This document shows, piece after piece, positions 52,472 to 62,119 of a stretch of 64,000 bases of DNA (the stretch's first letter is position 1; each line of letters starts with the position of its first letter). The notes under the pieces are model-generated. The model had not been told where the DNA came from, did not search any database, and saw only the letters and a list, made by a program, of their open reading frames with translations. Both the position numbers and the translations under genes were made by a program. Source of the DNA: Paenibacillus polymyxa (lineage in GTDB: Bacteria; Bacillota; Bacilli; Paenibacillales; Paenibacillaceae); assembly GCF_001719045.1 (NCBI RefSeq), contig NZ_CP015423.1, positions 2,502,001-2,566,000 of the forward strand, read 5' to 3'.

Positions 52472-55027
52472 ATGATGAGAAGTTTTGTTAAACGTAAGGT
52501 CAGGAAAAGTATTGCAATAACACTAACATTATTATTAGCAATCGCAAGCGCACCATTAGGTGCAAGTGCAATAGACACGGCGGTAACGGTGCCAGACCAG
52601 AACAATAAGCAGGATGCGCCAACCTTCTCTAATGTATCGGTTCATGACCCTTCCATTGTCAAAGACGGTGACACTTATTATGTATTTGGGTCACACATCT
52701 CTGCGGCGAAGTCAAAAGATCTTACAAACTGGACTTCTTTTGCAAACGGTTACACTACGCCTGGGAACACACTTTACGGGGACTTATCGAAGAATCTAGC
52801 TGGATCTTTCGCTTGGGCGGGTGAGAATGATGCGGACAGTAAGGGAGGATTCTCGGTATGGGCGCCCGATGTATTTTGGAATGAGCATTATGTCAATGAG
52901 GATGGGACAAAAGGGGCATATATGATTTATTATAGCGCATCTTCCACCTACATTCGTTCCGCGATCGGCATTGCAGTCGCACCCAAAATCGAGGGTCCAT
53001 ATCAATATGTGGATACAATTATACACACTGGTTTTACGAAAGAGACTGCATTCGATAAAGATAGCAAGGTAGATAAAAAGTGGACAAATACGCCGATTCA
53101 ACAACTCATTAAGGAAGGCAAGCTTGAGGGCCCCAGACCGGGATGGTTTAATACCGATGGTTCTTATGCGAATCGGATGTTCCCAAATGCAATCGATGCA
53201 AGCGTTTTTTACGATGCAAACGGGCGCTTGTGGATGACGTATGGTTCATGGTCCGGGGGAATATTTTTACTCGAGCTAGATAAGGCAACTGGCAAACCCA
53301 TGTACCCAGGTAAAGATGGAACTACGGAGGACGGCCGTCTGATTGATCGTTATTTTGGCACCAAGATCGCAGGTGGATACGGTGAGTCCGGGGAAGGTCC
53401 GTATATTGAATACCACCCAAAAACGGGTTATTACTATTTGTATGTAACCTATGGCGGTCTTGCAGCGGATGGAGGGTATAACATGAGGTTATTCCGTTCC
53501 AAGAGTCCGACAGGACCTTATAAAGATGCCAAAGGACAGAATGCTGTTTTGCCGGCAAACACCAAGAATACAACTTATGGAAACAAGTTGATAGGTAATT
53601 TCTTGTTCGATAGTAAAATAGGCGATTCCGGTACAGGCACTGGCTATGGCTATGTTTCCCCTGGACACAATTCTGTATACACCGATCCTGCTACTGGACA
53701 AATGTTTGTCGTCTTTCATACCCGATTCCCTCAGCAGGGGGAGACACATGAGCTGCGTGTACACCAAATGTTTATGAATCAGGATGACTGGCCTGTCGTA
53801 GCTCCTTACCGTTACGGTGGCGAGACGCTAACAAAGCTGGATGAGAAACAATTCATTGGCGATTATCAATATATTAATCATGGCAGTGATTCTTCGGCTA
53901 CGATCAAGAATACACAATTCATTCAGCTTAGAGCAGATCATACCATCGAAGGCGATGTGCAAGGAACATGGCGCAAGTCGGGAGATGCGAATATCCAATT
54001 AACACTGGATGGTGCTGTATTGGATGGGGTGTTCTTAAGACAATGGGATCAGGTTACGAATCAATACATCCTGGCGTTTACAGTTTTATCGAATAAAGGT
54101 GAAATGGCTTGGGGCAGTAAGCTCCCTGATATGACCGATACGACAGTAGTGGACAGTGTGTATCGTGAGTTAGATCTTGGCGATACAAGTCGGGTGACGG
54201 CTAGCCTGAATCTTCCGAAGGAAGGCAGTCGGCAAACCCGGATTACCTGGAAAACTTCAGACCAAAGCGTCATTACGGATACAGGTGAAATCAAGCGTCC
54301 AGGAATCGGAGAAAAGGCTGCATCTGCCACTTTGACGGCTACCATTACCAAAGGACAACGTAGTCGGGACAAAGTTTTTAACATCACGGTATCCCCTTAT
54401 GAGAAAGCAACATTGACTGCGTCATACACATTTGAAAATAATCTGGAGGATCAGCAGGATGCTTTTGCTAATGGCAAAGTTATCGGTGACCGAATCGATC
54501 GCCAGGGAGGAAGTGTATCCTACGCTGAAGGCGTAAAGGGCCAAGCTATAGTCCTTGATGGAAAGTCAGGCATTGCTCTACCTGGAGGACTCATATCCAG
54601 CTCAGCATATTCCGTTTCACTGTGGGTAAAACCAAGCGATTTGACTCTGCATACACCAACTTTCTTTGGAGCTATGGATAGTAACCACTGGATTAGCCTT
54701 CTGCCCAGAGGACCCGAGAAGGATAACACAATGGTCTGGTCCGGCAGCTCACTTTGGTATACCGGCAGTACTGGCCTAAAGATCAAAACAAATGAATGGA
54801 CCCATCTCGCCTTCACTGTAGACCATGGGGTGTTAGCCGTGTATGTGAATGGCAAGCTTCAATTTACCGGCTCAGGATTCCCAGATGTCTTTACCTCCAA
54901 ATCTGGAACATTCAGCTTAGGTGTCAACTGGTGGGACCCTGCGTTCAAAGGATCTATTGATGAGCTGAGTATATTTGAAGGTGCGCTCCCCCCTGTACTG
55001 GTGGCAGAGTTAGCGAAGATGAAGTGA
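52472..55027 (+). CDS. Secreted GH43 endo-alpha-1,5-L-arabinanase with C-terminal LamG domain
   Basis: 851 aa. Signal peptide at 1-34 (IAITLTLLLAIASAPLGASA). The GH43 propeller (about 50-470) shows the three acids: Asp in VHDPSIV, Asp in NAIDASVFYD and Glu in GEGPYIEYHP; it also has the HxRF segment FHTRFPQQGETHELRVHQMF of Abn2-type arabinanases. An Ig-like domain (about 570-645) and a concanavalin/LamG-3 domain (about 650-845, ASYTFENNLEDQQD...) follow. It would cut arabinan side chains of pectin outside the cell, fitting the kdu genes. Start: ATG at 52472, 9 nt after AAAGGGG; the ATG at 52466 is too close. Confidence 0.9.
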   Translation: MMRSFVKRKVRKSIAITLTLLLAIASAPLGASAIDTAVTVPDQNNKQDAPTFSNVSVHDPSIVKDGDTYYVFGSHISAAKSKDLTNWTSFANGYTTPGNTLYGDLSKNLAGSFAWAGENDADSKGGFSVWAPDVFWNEHYVNEDGTKGAYMIYYSASSTYIRSAIGIAVAPKIEGPYQYVDTIIHTGFTKETAFDKDSKVDKKWTNTPIQQLIKEGKLEGPRPGWFNTDGSYANRMFPNAIDASVFYDANGRLWMTYGSWSGGIFLLELDKATGKPMYPGKDGTTEDGRLIDRYFGTKIAGGYGESGEGPYIEYHPKTGYYYLYVTYGGLAADGGYNMRLFRSKSPTGPYKDAKGQNAVLPANTKNTTYGNKLIGNFLFDSKIGDSGTGTGYGYVSPGHNSVYTDPATGQMFVVFHTRFPQQGETHELRVHQMFMNQDDWPVVAPYRYGGETLTKLDEKQFIGDYQYINHGSDSSATIKNTQFIQLRADHTIEGDVQGTWRKSGDANIQLTLDGAVLDGVFLRQWDQVTNQYILAFTVLSNKGEMAWGSKLPDMTDTTVVDSVYRELDLGDTSRVTASLNLPKEGSRQTRITWKTSDQSVITDTGEIKRPGIGEKAASATLTATITKGQRSRDKVFNITVSPYEKATLTASYTFENNLEDQQDAFANGKVIGDRIDRQGGSVSYAEGVKGQAIVLDGKSGIALPGGLISSSAYSVSLWVKPSDLTLHTPTFFGAMDSNHWISLLPRGPEKDNTMVWSGSSLWYTGSTGLKIKTNEWTHLAFTVDHGVLAVYVNGKLQFTGSGFPDVFTSKSGTFSLGVNWWDPAFKGSIDELSIFEGALPPVLVAELAKMK

Positions 55028-55076
55028 ATTAAGACTAATGAATCGTAAGCTACTCTAGTGTCGAAAAGAAAAGCTA

Positions 55077-55108
55077 CAAAAAAAGAGAGCGCTGAATAGC
55101 GCTCTCTT
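55077..55108 (-). terminator. Terminator of ndh
   Basis: AGAGAGCGCT and AGCGCTCTCT (55084-55093 and 55098-55107) form a perfect stem followed by UUUUUUUG on the minus strand. It may also serve the arabinanase gene. Confidence 0.88.
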
Positions 55109-55137
55109 CCAATGAAACATATAAAATATAAGGAATA

Positions 55138-56325
55138 TTAATAGGCCAATGCAAAAAGTCCTTTGATGTGGGACAAGTAACGGATGTTACTGCCTTCCTT
55201 CATCAAAGTAGCTACAGCGCCTTTCAGTTGGGTGCCATTCGCGCCTACAGTACCGATCGCGTCTGTTCTGCCCAAGCTGCCCAGTGTACCGGAGAATACT
55301 GGTGTAAAGCGTTCCATTTTCGCTCCGTTGAAATAAGCAAAGATGTTGTAACCAACTAATTCGCCCATTTGCCAAGCCAACTGTGCAGTTGGAGGGTATG
55401 GACGCTCGCCTTCACCCGGGAACACCACTGCGCTGTCGCCAGCGAGGAAGATGTCTTCGTGAGAAGTCGATTGCAGTGCACCATTCACAGTTGCGCGACC
55501 ACGGTTTACTTCGATACCAGATGCGCCAACCAGTGCATTACCTTGTACGCCGCCTGTCCAGATCAGTGTGTTCGTTTTGATCGAACGTCCGTCTTTCAAG
55601 AGAACTTCGTCAGCTTTCATTTCTGTAATCGGAACACCCGCTACGATTTGAACGCCACGTTTTTCAAGGCTTGTTACTGCACGATCAACCAGTGGTTGAG
55701 GGAAGCCTGCCAAAATAGATGGTCCAGCTTCTACGCAATACAAGTTGATATCTTCGTAGTTAATACCTTTTTCGCGACAAATTACAGGCAATTTGTCAGC
55801 ATATTCACCCACCAGCTCAACGCCTGTCAGACCGCCACCACCAATAACGATTGTAGCGTCTGCTTGGTTACCGGATTGCTTGTAAGCATCCAGACGAGCT
55901 TCCACATGTGCGCGAATGCGATTGGCTTCTGCCACTGATTTCAGCGTGAAGCTATGCTCTTGCAGTCCTGGAATACCGAAGTAAGCCGTTTCGCTGCCCA
56001 GGGAAATAACGAGAGCGTCATAGCTCAACGTAGCGCCACTGGCCAAGGTTACTTTTTTATCGTCAGGCTTGATTTCGGAAACAGTATCCACTTTCAGGAT
56101 AATTTCTTTGTTACGCAGCAGTTTTTCCAAAGGAAGCGCAACAGCTTTTTCAGCAATTGTACCTGCCGCCAAACGGTGCAGTTCCGTAATAATTTGGTGC
56201 GACGCAAAGCGGTTAACCACTGTAATGGTTGCTTGGCTAGCGTCCATATGCTGGCGTGCTGTAAGAGCGGCTAGCAATCCGCCGTACCCGCCGCCCAAGA
56301 TCAAAATTTGCTTCGACATGTCCAT
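55138..56325 (-). CDS. ndh: Type II NADH dehydrogenase
   Basis: 395-aa membrane-associated flavoprotein that passes electrons from NADH to menaquinone without pumping protons. FAD motif ILGGGYGGLLAAL at 8-20, NADH motif IVIGGGGLTGVELVGEYAD near 160, and the C-terminal FAD/quinone segment DIFLAGDSAVVF...PPTAQLAWQMGELVGYNI are visible. A CDS for a DUF1641 protein ends 21 nt upstream, the yjlC-ndh arrangement of B. subtilis. I did not find a clear Rex operator upstream. Confidence 0.93.
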   Translation of the reverse strand: MDMSKQILILGGGYGGLLAALTARQHMDASQATITVVNRFASHQIITELHRLAAGTIAEKAVALPLEKLLRNKEIILKVDTVSEIKPDDKKVTLASGATLSYDALVISLGSETAYFGIPGLQEHSFTLKSVAEANRIRAHVEARLDAYKQSGNQADATIVIGGGGLTGVELVGEYADKLPVICREKGINYEDINLYCVEAGPSILAGFPQPLVDRAVTSLEKRGVQIVAGVPITEMKADEVLLKDGRSIKTNTLIWTGGVQGNALVGASGIEVNRGRATVNGALQSTSHEDIFLAGDSAVVFPGEGERPYPPTAQLAWQMGELVGYNIFAYFNGAKMERFTPVFSGTLGSLGRTDAIGTVGANGTQLKGAVATLMKEGSNIRYLSHIKGLFALAY

Positions 56326-56346
56326 CCTCCGTTCTCGATCAGGTAA

Positions 56347-56778
56347 TTATTTGCTTTCGCGTTGGCGCTCATTCAGAATATCCAGGAAAGCCTGGCTGAA
56401 ACGCAGCGTTTTTTGTACATTCGGATCTTTAAGCATTTTGAGCAGGCCAAACAGACCTACACTGCCGTCCGTAGTTTGTACACGGTCATTTGCTTCAATT
56501 GCAGCAGACGCCAATCCTTTAGCCGAATCTGTAACAGGCTTCACAAACTCTCCCATGGAGCTTTTCATATCTCCGATAAAGACAGGGTCAGTCGCTAGAC
56601 TGCGAGCTACATCATAAGCATCGGTCATCAAAGTAACCATCTCAGTCAACTTGGGCAGATTTTCTACCAGCACGGTCAGCGATTGCTGAACCTCCGGTTT
56701 CATCAATTGGTCCAATACATCCCGAGACTCTTTGGTAGCTTCCTGTGTTACTGCCACCTCTTGTTGGTTTTCAGACAT
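56347..56778 (-). CDS. yjlC: DUF1641 protein (YjlC-like)
   Basis: 143 aa from the ATG at 56778 (AAAGGAGG about 10 nt upstream); a longer reading to 56886 lacks a site. The protein is helical, with LMKPEVQQSLTVLVENLPKLTEMVTLM and DGSVGLFGLLKMLKDPNVQKTLRFSQAFLDIL, the DUF1641 signature. It is the first gene of the pair with ndh, as in Bacillus; its role is unknown but linked to NADH dehydrogenase expression. Confidence 0.85.
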   Translation of the reverse strand: MSENQQEVAVTQEATKESRDVLDQLMKPEVQQSLTVLVENLPKLTEMVTLMTDAYDVARSLATDPVFIGDMKSSMGEFVKPVTDSAKGLASAAIEANDRVQTTDGSVGLFGLLKMLKDPNVQKTLRFSQAFLDILNERQRESK

Positions 56779-57276
56779 GCGTGAACGTCCTCCTTTACTG
56801 TGAAAATAGAAGTCCATTCCTTTCTCGTAACCTGTATCCATAAACTCTAGCAATAAAACGTTCATTGAATTCACGCCCTTAAACATGCAAGAAGCACAGC
56901 TAAAACCGGCCTATACCCTAAAGGGCAAGACTGATTTATCGCAGATGCCAATTGTATATTGCTCAGACGGTATTCTGTTGTTACTGCTGCGGAATATCCC
57001 ACGAAGCGCTCCTTCGTGACTACAACAGGCCGAAACGGAACCCTATACCTCTATATTACACCTTTCACGACACAATCGTCGAAGAAATTTTAAATTTGCA
57101 CAAATTTCTGCAAAATTTTTATTGTTATTTTAGATAAAAATTAGAATAAGCTCGATTTTTGTCCAAGTTTCCCTTAAAAGAAGGGTCATCTTATGCTAAA
57201 GGAGGGTAATAAAGAGAGTGAGTTTTAGTTCGATCATATGAAAATAACACAAAATATATTCATACGGAGGTTTTAA
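56779..57276. other. Divergent region, yjlC / rhodanese
   Basis: 498 nt without a supported gene. It includes a small perfect hairpin (CACGAAG/CTTCGTG, 57000-57018) in the yjlC leader and very AT-rich sequence around 57080-57140. Rex-type TTGTGA...TCACAA sites were looked for and not found. An AAAGGAGGG at 57199-57207 precedes only a seven-codon ORF. Confidence 0.4.
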
Positions 57277-57675
57277 ATGATGGCTAAAACATTTGGAGAT
57301 ATGGTTCAAGAAGCGAGGCAGCACGTTCAGGGCATTGATTCACAGGAGGCACGTCAGCGAATGGAGGCAAATCCAGATACATTCGTTATCGATGTACAGG
57401 ACTCCCATGATGCAGGCGCTTGCGGTCTGATTCGCGGAAGCGCCAATATTTCATTGGGCATGCTGCCCATCCGCGCTGACTTGGAGGTTCCACAGGATTT
57501 GCGTGACGAACGTCTACGTGACCGTAACCGCCCCATTATCACCACTTGTGGGGCAGGCGGACAAGCTGCATTGGCAGCTTATACACTCCAGCAGATGGGC
57601 TTTACCAATGTAGCTTTTATCGAAGGCGGAACAACAGCCTGGAAGGAATCCGGCTTTGAAGTAGAACTGTACTAA
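57277..57675 (+). CDS. Rhodanese-like sulfurtransferase domain protein
   Basis: 132-aa single rhodanese domain. DTFVIDVQDSHDAGACGLIRGSANISLG and the active loop TTCGAGGQAALAA, with the catalytic Cys near residue 90, then GFTNVAFIEGGTTAWKESGFEVE. Such proteins carry sulfane sulfur as a Cys persulfide. A GGAGG lies 6 nt before the first of two adjacent ATGs. No partner gene (thiol peroxidase, TusA) is adjacent, so the sulfur acceptor is unknown. Confidence 0.9.
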   Translation: MMAKTFGDMVQEARQHVQGIDSQEARQRMEANPDTFVIDVQDSHDAGACGLIRGSANISLGMLPIRADLEVPQDLRDERLRDRNRPIITTCGAGGQAALAAYTLQQMGFTNVAFIEGGTTAWKESGFEVELY

Positions 57676-57699
57676 GGGATCTACGCTCCAAGTGTCGCC

Positions 57700-58527
57700 C
57701 TACGTATGTAGGGTGCCTTCAGAAGCGTCAGGATTATCAGGTGCCTCGAAATCATCAGGAGACGGCTGCGGTACACCAGACTCAATGAACTCATCTACAT
57801 CGCGGGCAGCCTTAACTTGATTGCATTCATTGCAAGCACATACACAATTGACCGGCGTTGTGTGCCCCCCTTTTGCCCGAGGCAGTAAATGATCAATCGT
57901 GTCACCGTAGCCCCCGCAAAAAAAGCAAGTATAACGGTCACGCTTAAGCACATATTGACGAAATTCCTTGTTGCTATACAGTCTACGCACGGTGTATGGA
58001 TTAACAATCACCGCCATACGCTCTCTGACCAGGGTCATGGCCAGATCAAGCTCAATCTCTTGATGCCAGCGTCTCCCCTGGTCGGTTTTGCCTCTTAGCC
58101 GAATCATGCCATTGCGATTGAGCCGCAACGCCCGGGTATCCGCAGGCTTCAGCCTGCTAAGCAGATGCCGAACCCGTTGCCGATGGCGCTCACGCGCTTT
58201 GTCCGTGACCGGCTTCCTGCGGGGGCGTTGTGCCTCCATAGGTAGCGACGCCTCTAGGCTGTGCGCAGCCGTATTTGCTTCAAGGCTATGCTGCATCACG
58301 GGAGCAGCCGAGGGATTTGTTTCCTCGCCGGAGGGAGCGGACGTAGCCGCACGTTCTTGTGGGGCCAATCCTCGGCAGGAACGGCAAGGACCACGCCGGG
58401 AATAAGGACCAGCCCGGCGACCCGTTCTGCGCTGAAAGTCCGTTAAAGGTTTCATCTCCTGACAATACGTACATTTTTTAATCAGCGGTTTGCTCGCTTC
58501 ATCCTTGTTCTGCTGCGGTTCTGTCAC
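57700..58527 (-). CDS. HNH endonuclease domain protein with N-terminal Cys cluster
   Basis: 275 aa from a GTG at 58527 with AAAGGAGG about 7 nt upstream; longer readings lack a site. The N-terminus has CTYCQEMKPLTDFQRRTGRRAGPYSRRGPCRSCRG, a four-Cys zinc-binding pattern. A low-complexity Ala/Glu-rich linker follows (about 55-105). The C-terminal third is an HNH nuclease fold: RDRYTCFFCGGYGDTIDHLLPRAKGGHTTPVNCVCACNECNQVK, with two CxxC pairs and the catalytic DH. Chromosomal HNH proteins like this are common in Firmicutes; the DNA target and role are unknown. Confidence 0.83.
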   Translation of the reverse strand: MTEPQQNKDEASKPLIKKCTYCQEMKPLTDFQRRTGRRAGPYSRRGPCRSCRGLAPQERAATSAPSGEETNPSAAPVMQHSLEANTAAHSLEASLPMEAQRPRRKPVTDKARERHRQRVRHLLSRLKPADTRALRLNRNGMIRLRGKTDQGRRWHQEIELDLAMTLVRERMAVIVNPYTVRRLYSNKEFRQYVLKRDRYTCFFCGGYGDTIDHLLPRAKGGHTTPVNCVCACNECNQVKAARDVDEFIESGVPQPSPDDFEAPDNPDASEGTLHT

Positions 58528-58790
58528 GTCCACTCCTCCTTTCCTCTGTTGCTCGCGCTTCACAGTTTGCCCAAAACCCGAACTATTGTTAAGTTAGATT
58601 CATTTTACCGTTTTCACGTTCTCTTTTCTAGCTACCCGAGTCGTTGTGAACACTCAGGTATAACAAATTTTAATGATTCAGCATACGTTATACAGCGATC
58701 CTTGTTCTTCATTCAGCATCATATTGACCGTCTGACGTTTAGCCCCCCTCACTTGGTGGGTAACTTGTTATATATGAAGGAGGGACGTAC

Positions 58791-60287
58791 ATGAAAAGGA
58801 ACCATACGATGATGCAATTTTTCGAGTGGAATGTCGAAGCTGACGGTTCTCACTGGAAAAAGCTTACCCGCCTGGCGCCGGAACTGAAGGCCAAAGGAAT
58901 TGACGCGATATGGATTCCACCTGTCACCAAAGGCCAATCGCCTGAGGATACGGGATACGGCGTCTATGACCTTTATGATCTGGGCGAATTTGACCAAAAA
59001 GGTGCGGTGCGCACCAAATACGGAACCAGGGAAGACCTGCTGGAGGCTGTTGCCGCCTGTGTTCGCCACGGCGTGTCCGTCTATGTCGATCTGGTCATGA
59101 ATCATAAGGCCGGCGCGGATGAAACTGAAGTATTCAAGGTCGTCGAGGTCAACCCGGATAACCGCAATGAAGTCATTTCCGAGCCCTTTGATATCGAAGG
59201 CTGGACTAAATTTACGTTCCCCGGCCGTCAAGGTCAGTATTCCACATTTCAATGGAACTTTGAACATTTTAACGGAACCGATTACGATGCAAGCCAGGAC
59301 CGGACAGGAATCTACCGTATTTTAGGTAAAAATAAAAGCTGGAGCGAAAATGTAGATGATGAATTCGGCAATTATGATTATTTAATGTTCGCCAATATTG
59401 ACTATAATCATCAGGATGTGCGCAAAGAGATGATCCGTTGGGGGAAATGGCTAGTAGATACTCTGCAATGCAACGGATTCCGTCTGGATGCAATCAAGCA
59501 TATTAATCATGAATTTGTACGAGAGTTTGCTACAGAAATGATTAAAAAACGCGGGCAGGATTTTTATATGGTAGGCGAGTTTTGGAAACCGGATCTGGAA
59601 TCGTGTCAAAAGTTCCTGGATACCATTGATTATAAAATTGACTTGTTTGACGTATCCCTCCACTACAAACTACATAGCGCTTCCTTGGGTGGCAAGGATT
59701 TCGATTTAAGCACCATTTTCGAGGATACGCTTGTTCATACCCATCCCCTGAACTCGGTTACTTTTGTCGATAATCATGATTCCCAGCCGCATGAAGCGCT
59801 CGAATCCTGGGTGGAGGACTGGTTCAAGCCTAGCGCCTATGCACTCATCTTGCTGCGCAAGGACGGTTATCCCTGTGTGTTCTACGGCGATTACTACGGT
59901 ATCCAGGGACAAACGCCCGTGAAAGGCAAGCAGGCTGAGCTAGACCCGCTCCTATATGCCCGGTACCATAAAGCTTATGGTGAGCAAAAAGATTATTTCG
60001 ATGATCCCCATACGATTGGATGGGTTCGTCAAGGCGTGCCTGAGCTGGAAGGCTCCGGATGTGCTGTGGTGATCACCAACGCAAATGACGGAGAAAAGCG
60101 CATGTTCGTAGGCAAACAACGTGCAGGGGAAGAATGGATGGATTTGACCGGACATCACGATCATACCGTAAAAATTGAGCAGGATGGCTACGGCATATTT
60201 CCCGTTCGTGCCGGCAGTGTATCGGTGTGGGCACTTCCCGCAGAGGAAGACAGCCAGGAAACAGAAGAAGAGGAAGCGAACGCTTAA
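58791..60287 (+). CDS. Intracellular alpha-amylase (GH13_5 type)
   Basis: 498-aa (beta/alpha)8 amylase that starts directly with MKRNHTMMQFFEWNVEADGSHW and has no signal peptide, so it acts on internal maltodextrin or glycogen. The catalytic Asp is in GFRLDAIKH (~232), Glu in VGEFW (~262), and the transition-state Asp in FVDNHDSQ (~329). The conserved VDLVMNHKAGADETE segment is near 105-119. The C-terminus is acidic. GAAGGAGGG lies 7 nt before ATG. Single gene with a strong terminator. Confidence 0.93.
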   Translation: MKRNHTMMQFFEWNVEADGSHWKKLTRLAPELKAKGIDAIWIPPVTKGQSPEDTGYGVYDLYDLGEFDQKGAVRTKYGTREDLLEAVAACVRHGVSVYVDLVMNHKAGADETEVFKVVEVNPDNRNEVISEPFDIEGWTKFTFPGRQGQYSTFQWNFEHFNGTDYDASQDRTGIYRILGKNKSWSENVDDEFGNYDYLMFANIDYNHQDVRKEMIRWGKWLVDTLQCNGFRLDAIKHINHEFVREFATEMIKKRGQDFYMVGEFWKPDLESCQKFLDTIDYKIDLFDVSLHYKLHSASLGGKDFDLSTIFEDTLVHTHPLNSVTFVDNHDSQPHEALESWVEDWFKPSAYALILLRKDGYPCVFYGDYYGIQGQTPVKGKQAELDPLLYARYHKAYGEQKDYFDDPHTIGWVRQGVPELEGSGCAVVITNANDGEKRMFVGKQRAGEEWMDLTGHHDHTVKIEQDGYGIFPVRAGSVSVWALPAEEDSQETEEEEANA

Positions 60288-60297
60288 TCTATACCCA

Positions 60298-60343
60298 ACA
60301 CAAAGAGGACAGGATGCGAGGAAGCGCCCTGTCCTCTTTGTGT
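60298..60343 (+). terminator. Terminator of the amylase gene
   Basis: A perfect 16-bp stem (ACACAAAGAGGACAGG with its complement at 60328-60343). It could serve both the amylase gene and convergent gpmA, which ends at 60352. Confidence 0.85.
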
Positions 60344-60351
60344 ATGGAAAG

Positions 60352-61101
60352 TCACTCCGTTACCTTGCTTTGGTTGGCCACGGCCTGCTTCTTAGCCTCT
60401 ACATGACTCGGATCACCGAGATAAAAACGCCGGATGGGATCTATATGCTCATCCAGCTCGTACACCAGTGGAATGCCTGTCGGAATATTCAAATCCAGCA
60501 ATGCGGTTTCGTCCAGATTCTCCATATACTTGATTAAGGCCCGCAAAGTATTACCATGTGCAGAAATGATTACTCGATCCTTTTTGAGAATCAATGGTAC
60601 AATCCGCTGCTTCCAAAACTCACCGACCCGATGCACGGTGTCCTCCAGGCTTTCCCCAAGCGGCAGCTCTTCTGGCTTAATATTACGATAACGCTCTTCC
60701 CGATGCGGACTCCGCTCGTCCTTCTCATCCAGCATGGGGGGCCGCACCGTCAGACTACGCCGCCAGATATGAACCTGCTCCTCGCCATATTGCACGGCGG
60801 AATCCAGCTTGCTAAGCCCCTGAAGAGCACCGTAATGGCGTTCATTCAGCTTCCATGACTTCTGCACAGGTATCCAGAGATGATCCAGCTCATCCAAGAT
60901 GTGATACAGCGTGCGGATAGATCGTTTTAACACAGAGGCGAATGCCAAATCAAACGTATAACCAGCCTCCTTGAGAATACGTCCCGCCTCAATGGCCTCA
61001 TGAGTCCCTTGTTCAGTCAGGTCCACGTCCGTCCAGCCCGTAAACAGGTTTTGTCGGTTATACACGCTCTGTCCATGCCTAACCAGCACCACTTGATACA
61101 T
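60352..61101 (-). CDS. gpmA: 2,3-bisphosphoglycerate-dependent phosphoglycerate mutase
   Basis: 249-aa glycolytic enzyme that interconverts 3- and 2-phosphoglycerate. LVRHGQSVYNRQNLFTGWTDVDLTEQG carries the phosphorylated His (~9). NERHYGALQGL, EELPLGESLEDTVHRV and ISAHGNTLRALIKYMENL with the second His (~180) are typical. It is a single gene with its end close to the amylase terminator. Confidence 0.95.
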   Translation of the reverse strand: MYQVVLVRHGQSVYNRQNLFTGWTDVDLTEQGTHEAIEAGRILKEAGYTFDLAFASVLKRSIRTLYHILDELDHLWIPVQKSWKLNERHYGALQGLSKLDSAVQYGEEQVHIWRRSLTVRPPMLDEKDERSPHREERYRNIKPEELPLGESLEDTVHRVGEFWKQRIVPLILKKDRVIISAHGNTLRALIKYMENLDETALLDLNIPTGIPLVYELDEHIDPIRRFYLGDPSHVEAKKQAVANQSKVTE

Positions 61102-61191
61102 GCACTCACTCCTCTCCTGTCTGTCTTTATGTTTTACCCAACTTCTATGTATTTAACGTAAAATGCAATTTTTAAACCGTCTATTTAATAC

Positions 61192-61221
61192 AAAAAAGGA
61201 CGGCATTCAGCCATCCTTTTC
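61192..61221 (-). terminator. Terminator of the Bax inhibitor-1 family gene
   Basis: AAAAGGACGGC and GCCATCCTTTT pair with one mismatch, followed by UUUUUUGUAUU on the minus strand. Confidence 0.8.
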
Positions 61222-61235
61222 TTCTTACCCTGCAC

Positions 61236-61976
61236 TTAGTCCCTCTTACTGAATTTGGCCAACAGATCCAGAATCCGTACATACAGCCATACTAGAGTCA
61301 CCAGCAATGCAAAAGCACCATACCATTCCATATATTTTGGTGCGCCTTGATCTGCTTGCTCTTCAATAAAATTGAAATCAACCAGCAGATTCAAAGCCGC
61401 AATGATCACGATAAATAAGCTAATGCCAATACCCAGCCAACCTGTTTCATGGATATAGGGAACATTCATACCGAAAAAGTTCAAGATAAAATCAACCAGC
61501 ATCACCAGAAAAATCGCCATCGTACACAGGACAACGAATGAGATAAAGCCGCGTGTCACCTTGATGATTCGCTGTGTGTACATAAAGAGCATCAAGAACA
61601 AGATACCCACGGTCAGCAAAATGGCATTGGCTACAATTCCAGGGTACTCATACTCCATAAAAGCTGAAACGCCACCCAAAGCAAAACCACTCAGAATCGC
61701 ATATACAGGAGAGAGTAATGGAGCCGTTTTGGGAAAAAAGGATATCGCAAGTGCTACGCCTGCCATACCAATAAAGCCTGCCGTCAGCAAGGATAGCACC
61801 TCTACGGTTCCTTCGTAGGTCATGTACCAGGTAATACTTCCAGAGACGATGAGCAGAACCAGCAGAAGCAACGTTTTGTTCACCGTTCCTCCGATGGTCA
61901 TGCGTTGTTCACTTGCTTCTCTTTCATCTTCGCGCAAAAAGATGTCATCACGTAAAACCGGATTGCTAAAGCTCAT
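61236..61976 (-). CDS. Bax inhibitor-1/YccA-family membrane protein
   Basis: 246 aa with a ~35-residue cytosolic N-terminus (SNPVLRDDIFLREDE...MTIGGTVNKT) and seven membrane segments, ending WLYVRILDLLAKFSKRD. The pattern MTIGGT-NK, SPVYAILSGFALGG and the C-terminal acidic pair in NLLVDFNFIEE match the prokaryotic Bax-inhibitor-like group, some of which are pH-gated calcium leak channels. Its role here is unknown. Single gene. Confidence 0.86.
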   Translation of the reverse strand: MSFSNPVLRDDIFLREDEREASEQRMTIGGTVNKTLLLLVLLIVSGSITWYMTYEGTVEVLSLLTAGFIGMAGVALAISFFPKTAPLLSPVYAILSGFALGGVSAFMEYEYPGIVANAILLTVGILFLMLFMYTQRIIKVTRGFISFVVLCTMAIFLVMLVDFILNFFGMNVPYIHETGWLGIGISLFIVIIAALNLLVDFNFIEEQADQGAPKYMEWYGAFALLVTLVWLYVRILDLLAKFSKRD

Positions 61977-62060
61977 ACAGGGTACTCCTTTTCGATGTTG
62001 TTGTTTGCTATGCTATATGTATATATCGGCACAATATGAAAAAAGTTTCAGAAAATTTCA

Positions 62061-62103
62061 AAAAAACTCTAACCTTGCCACATGGCAAAGCTAGAGTTAG
62101 AGG
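62061..62103 (-). terminator. Terminator of the 62120 gene
   Basis: AACTCTAAC and GCTAGAGTT arms with an inner TTGCC/GGCAA stem are followed on the minus strand by UUUUUUUGAAA. Confidence 0.82.
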
Positions 62104-62119
62104 ATCAGGTCGTTACAGG

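Noticed and set aside
57000..57018. Small perfect hairpin in the yjlC leader as a riboswitch or Rex site
   Set aside because: Only 7 bp with a 5-nt loop; it has no U-tract, no conserved aptamer core, and does not match the Rex consensus.
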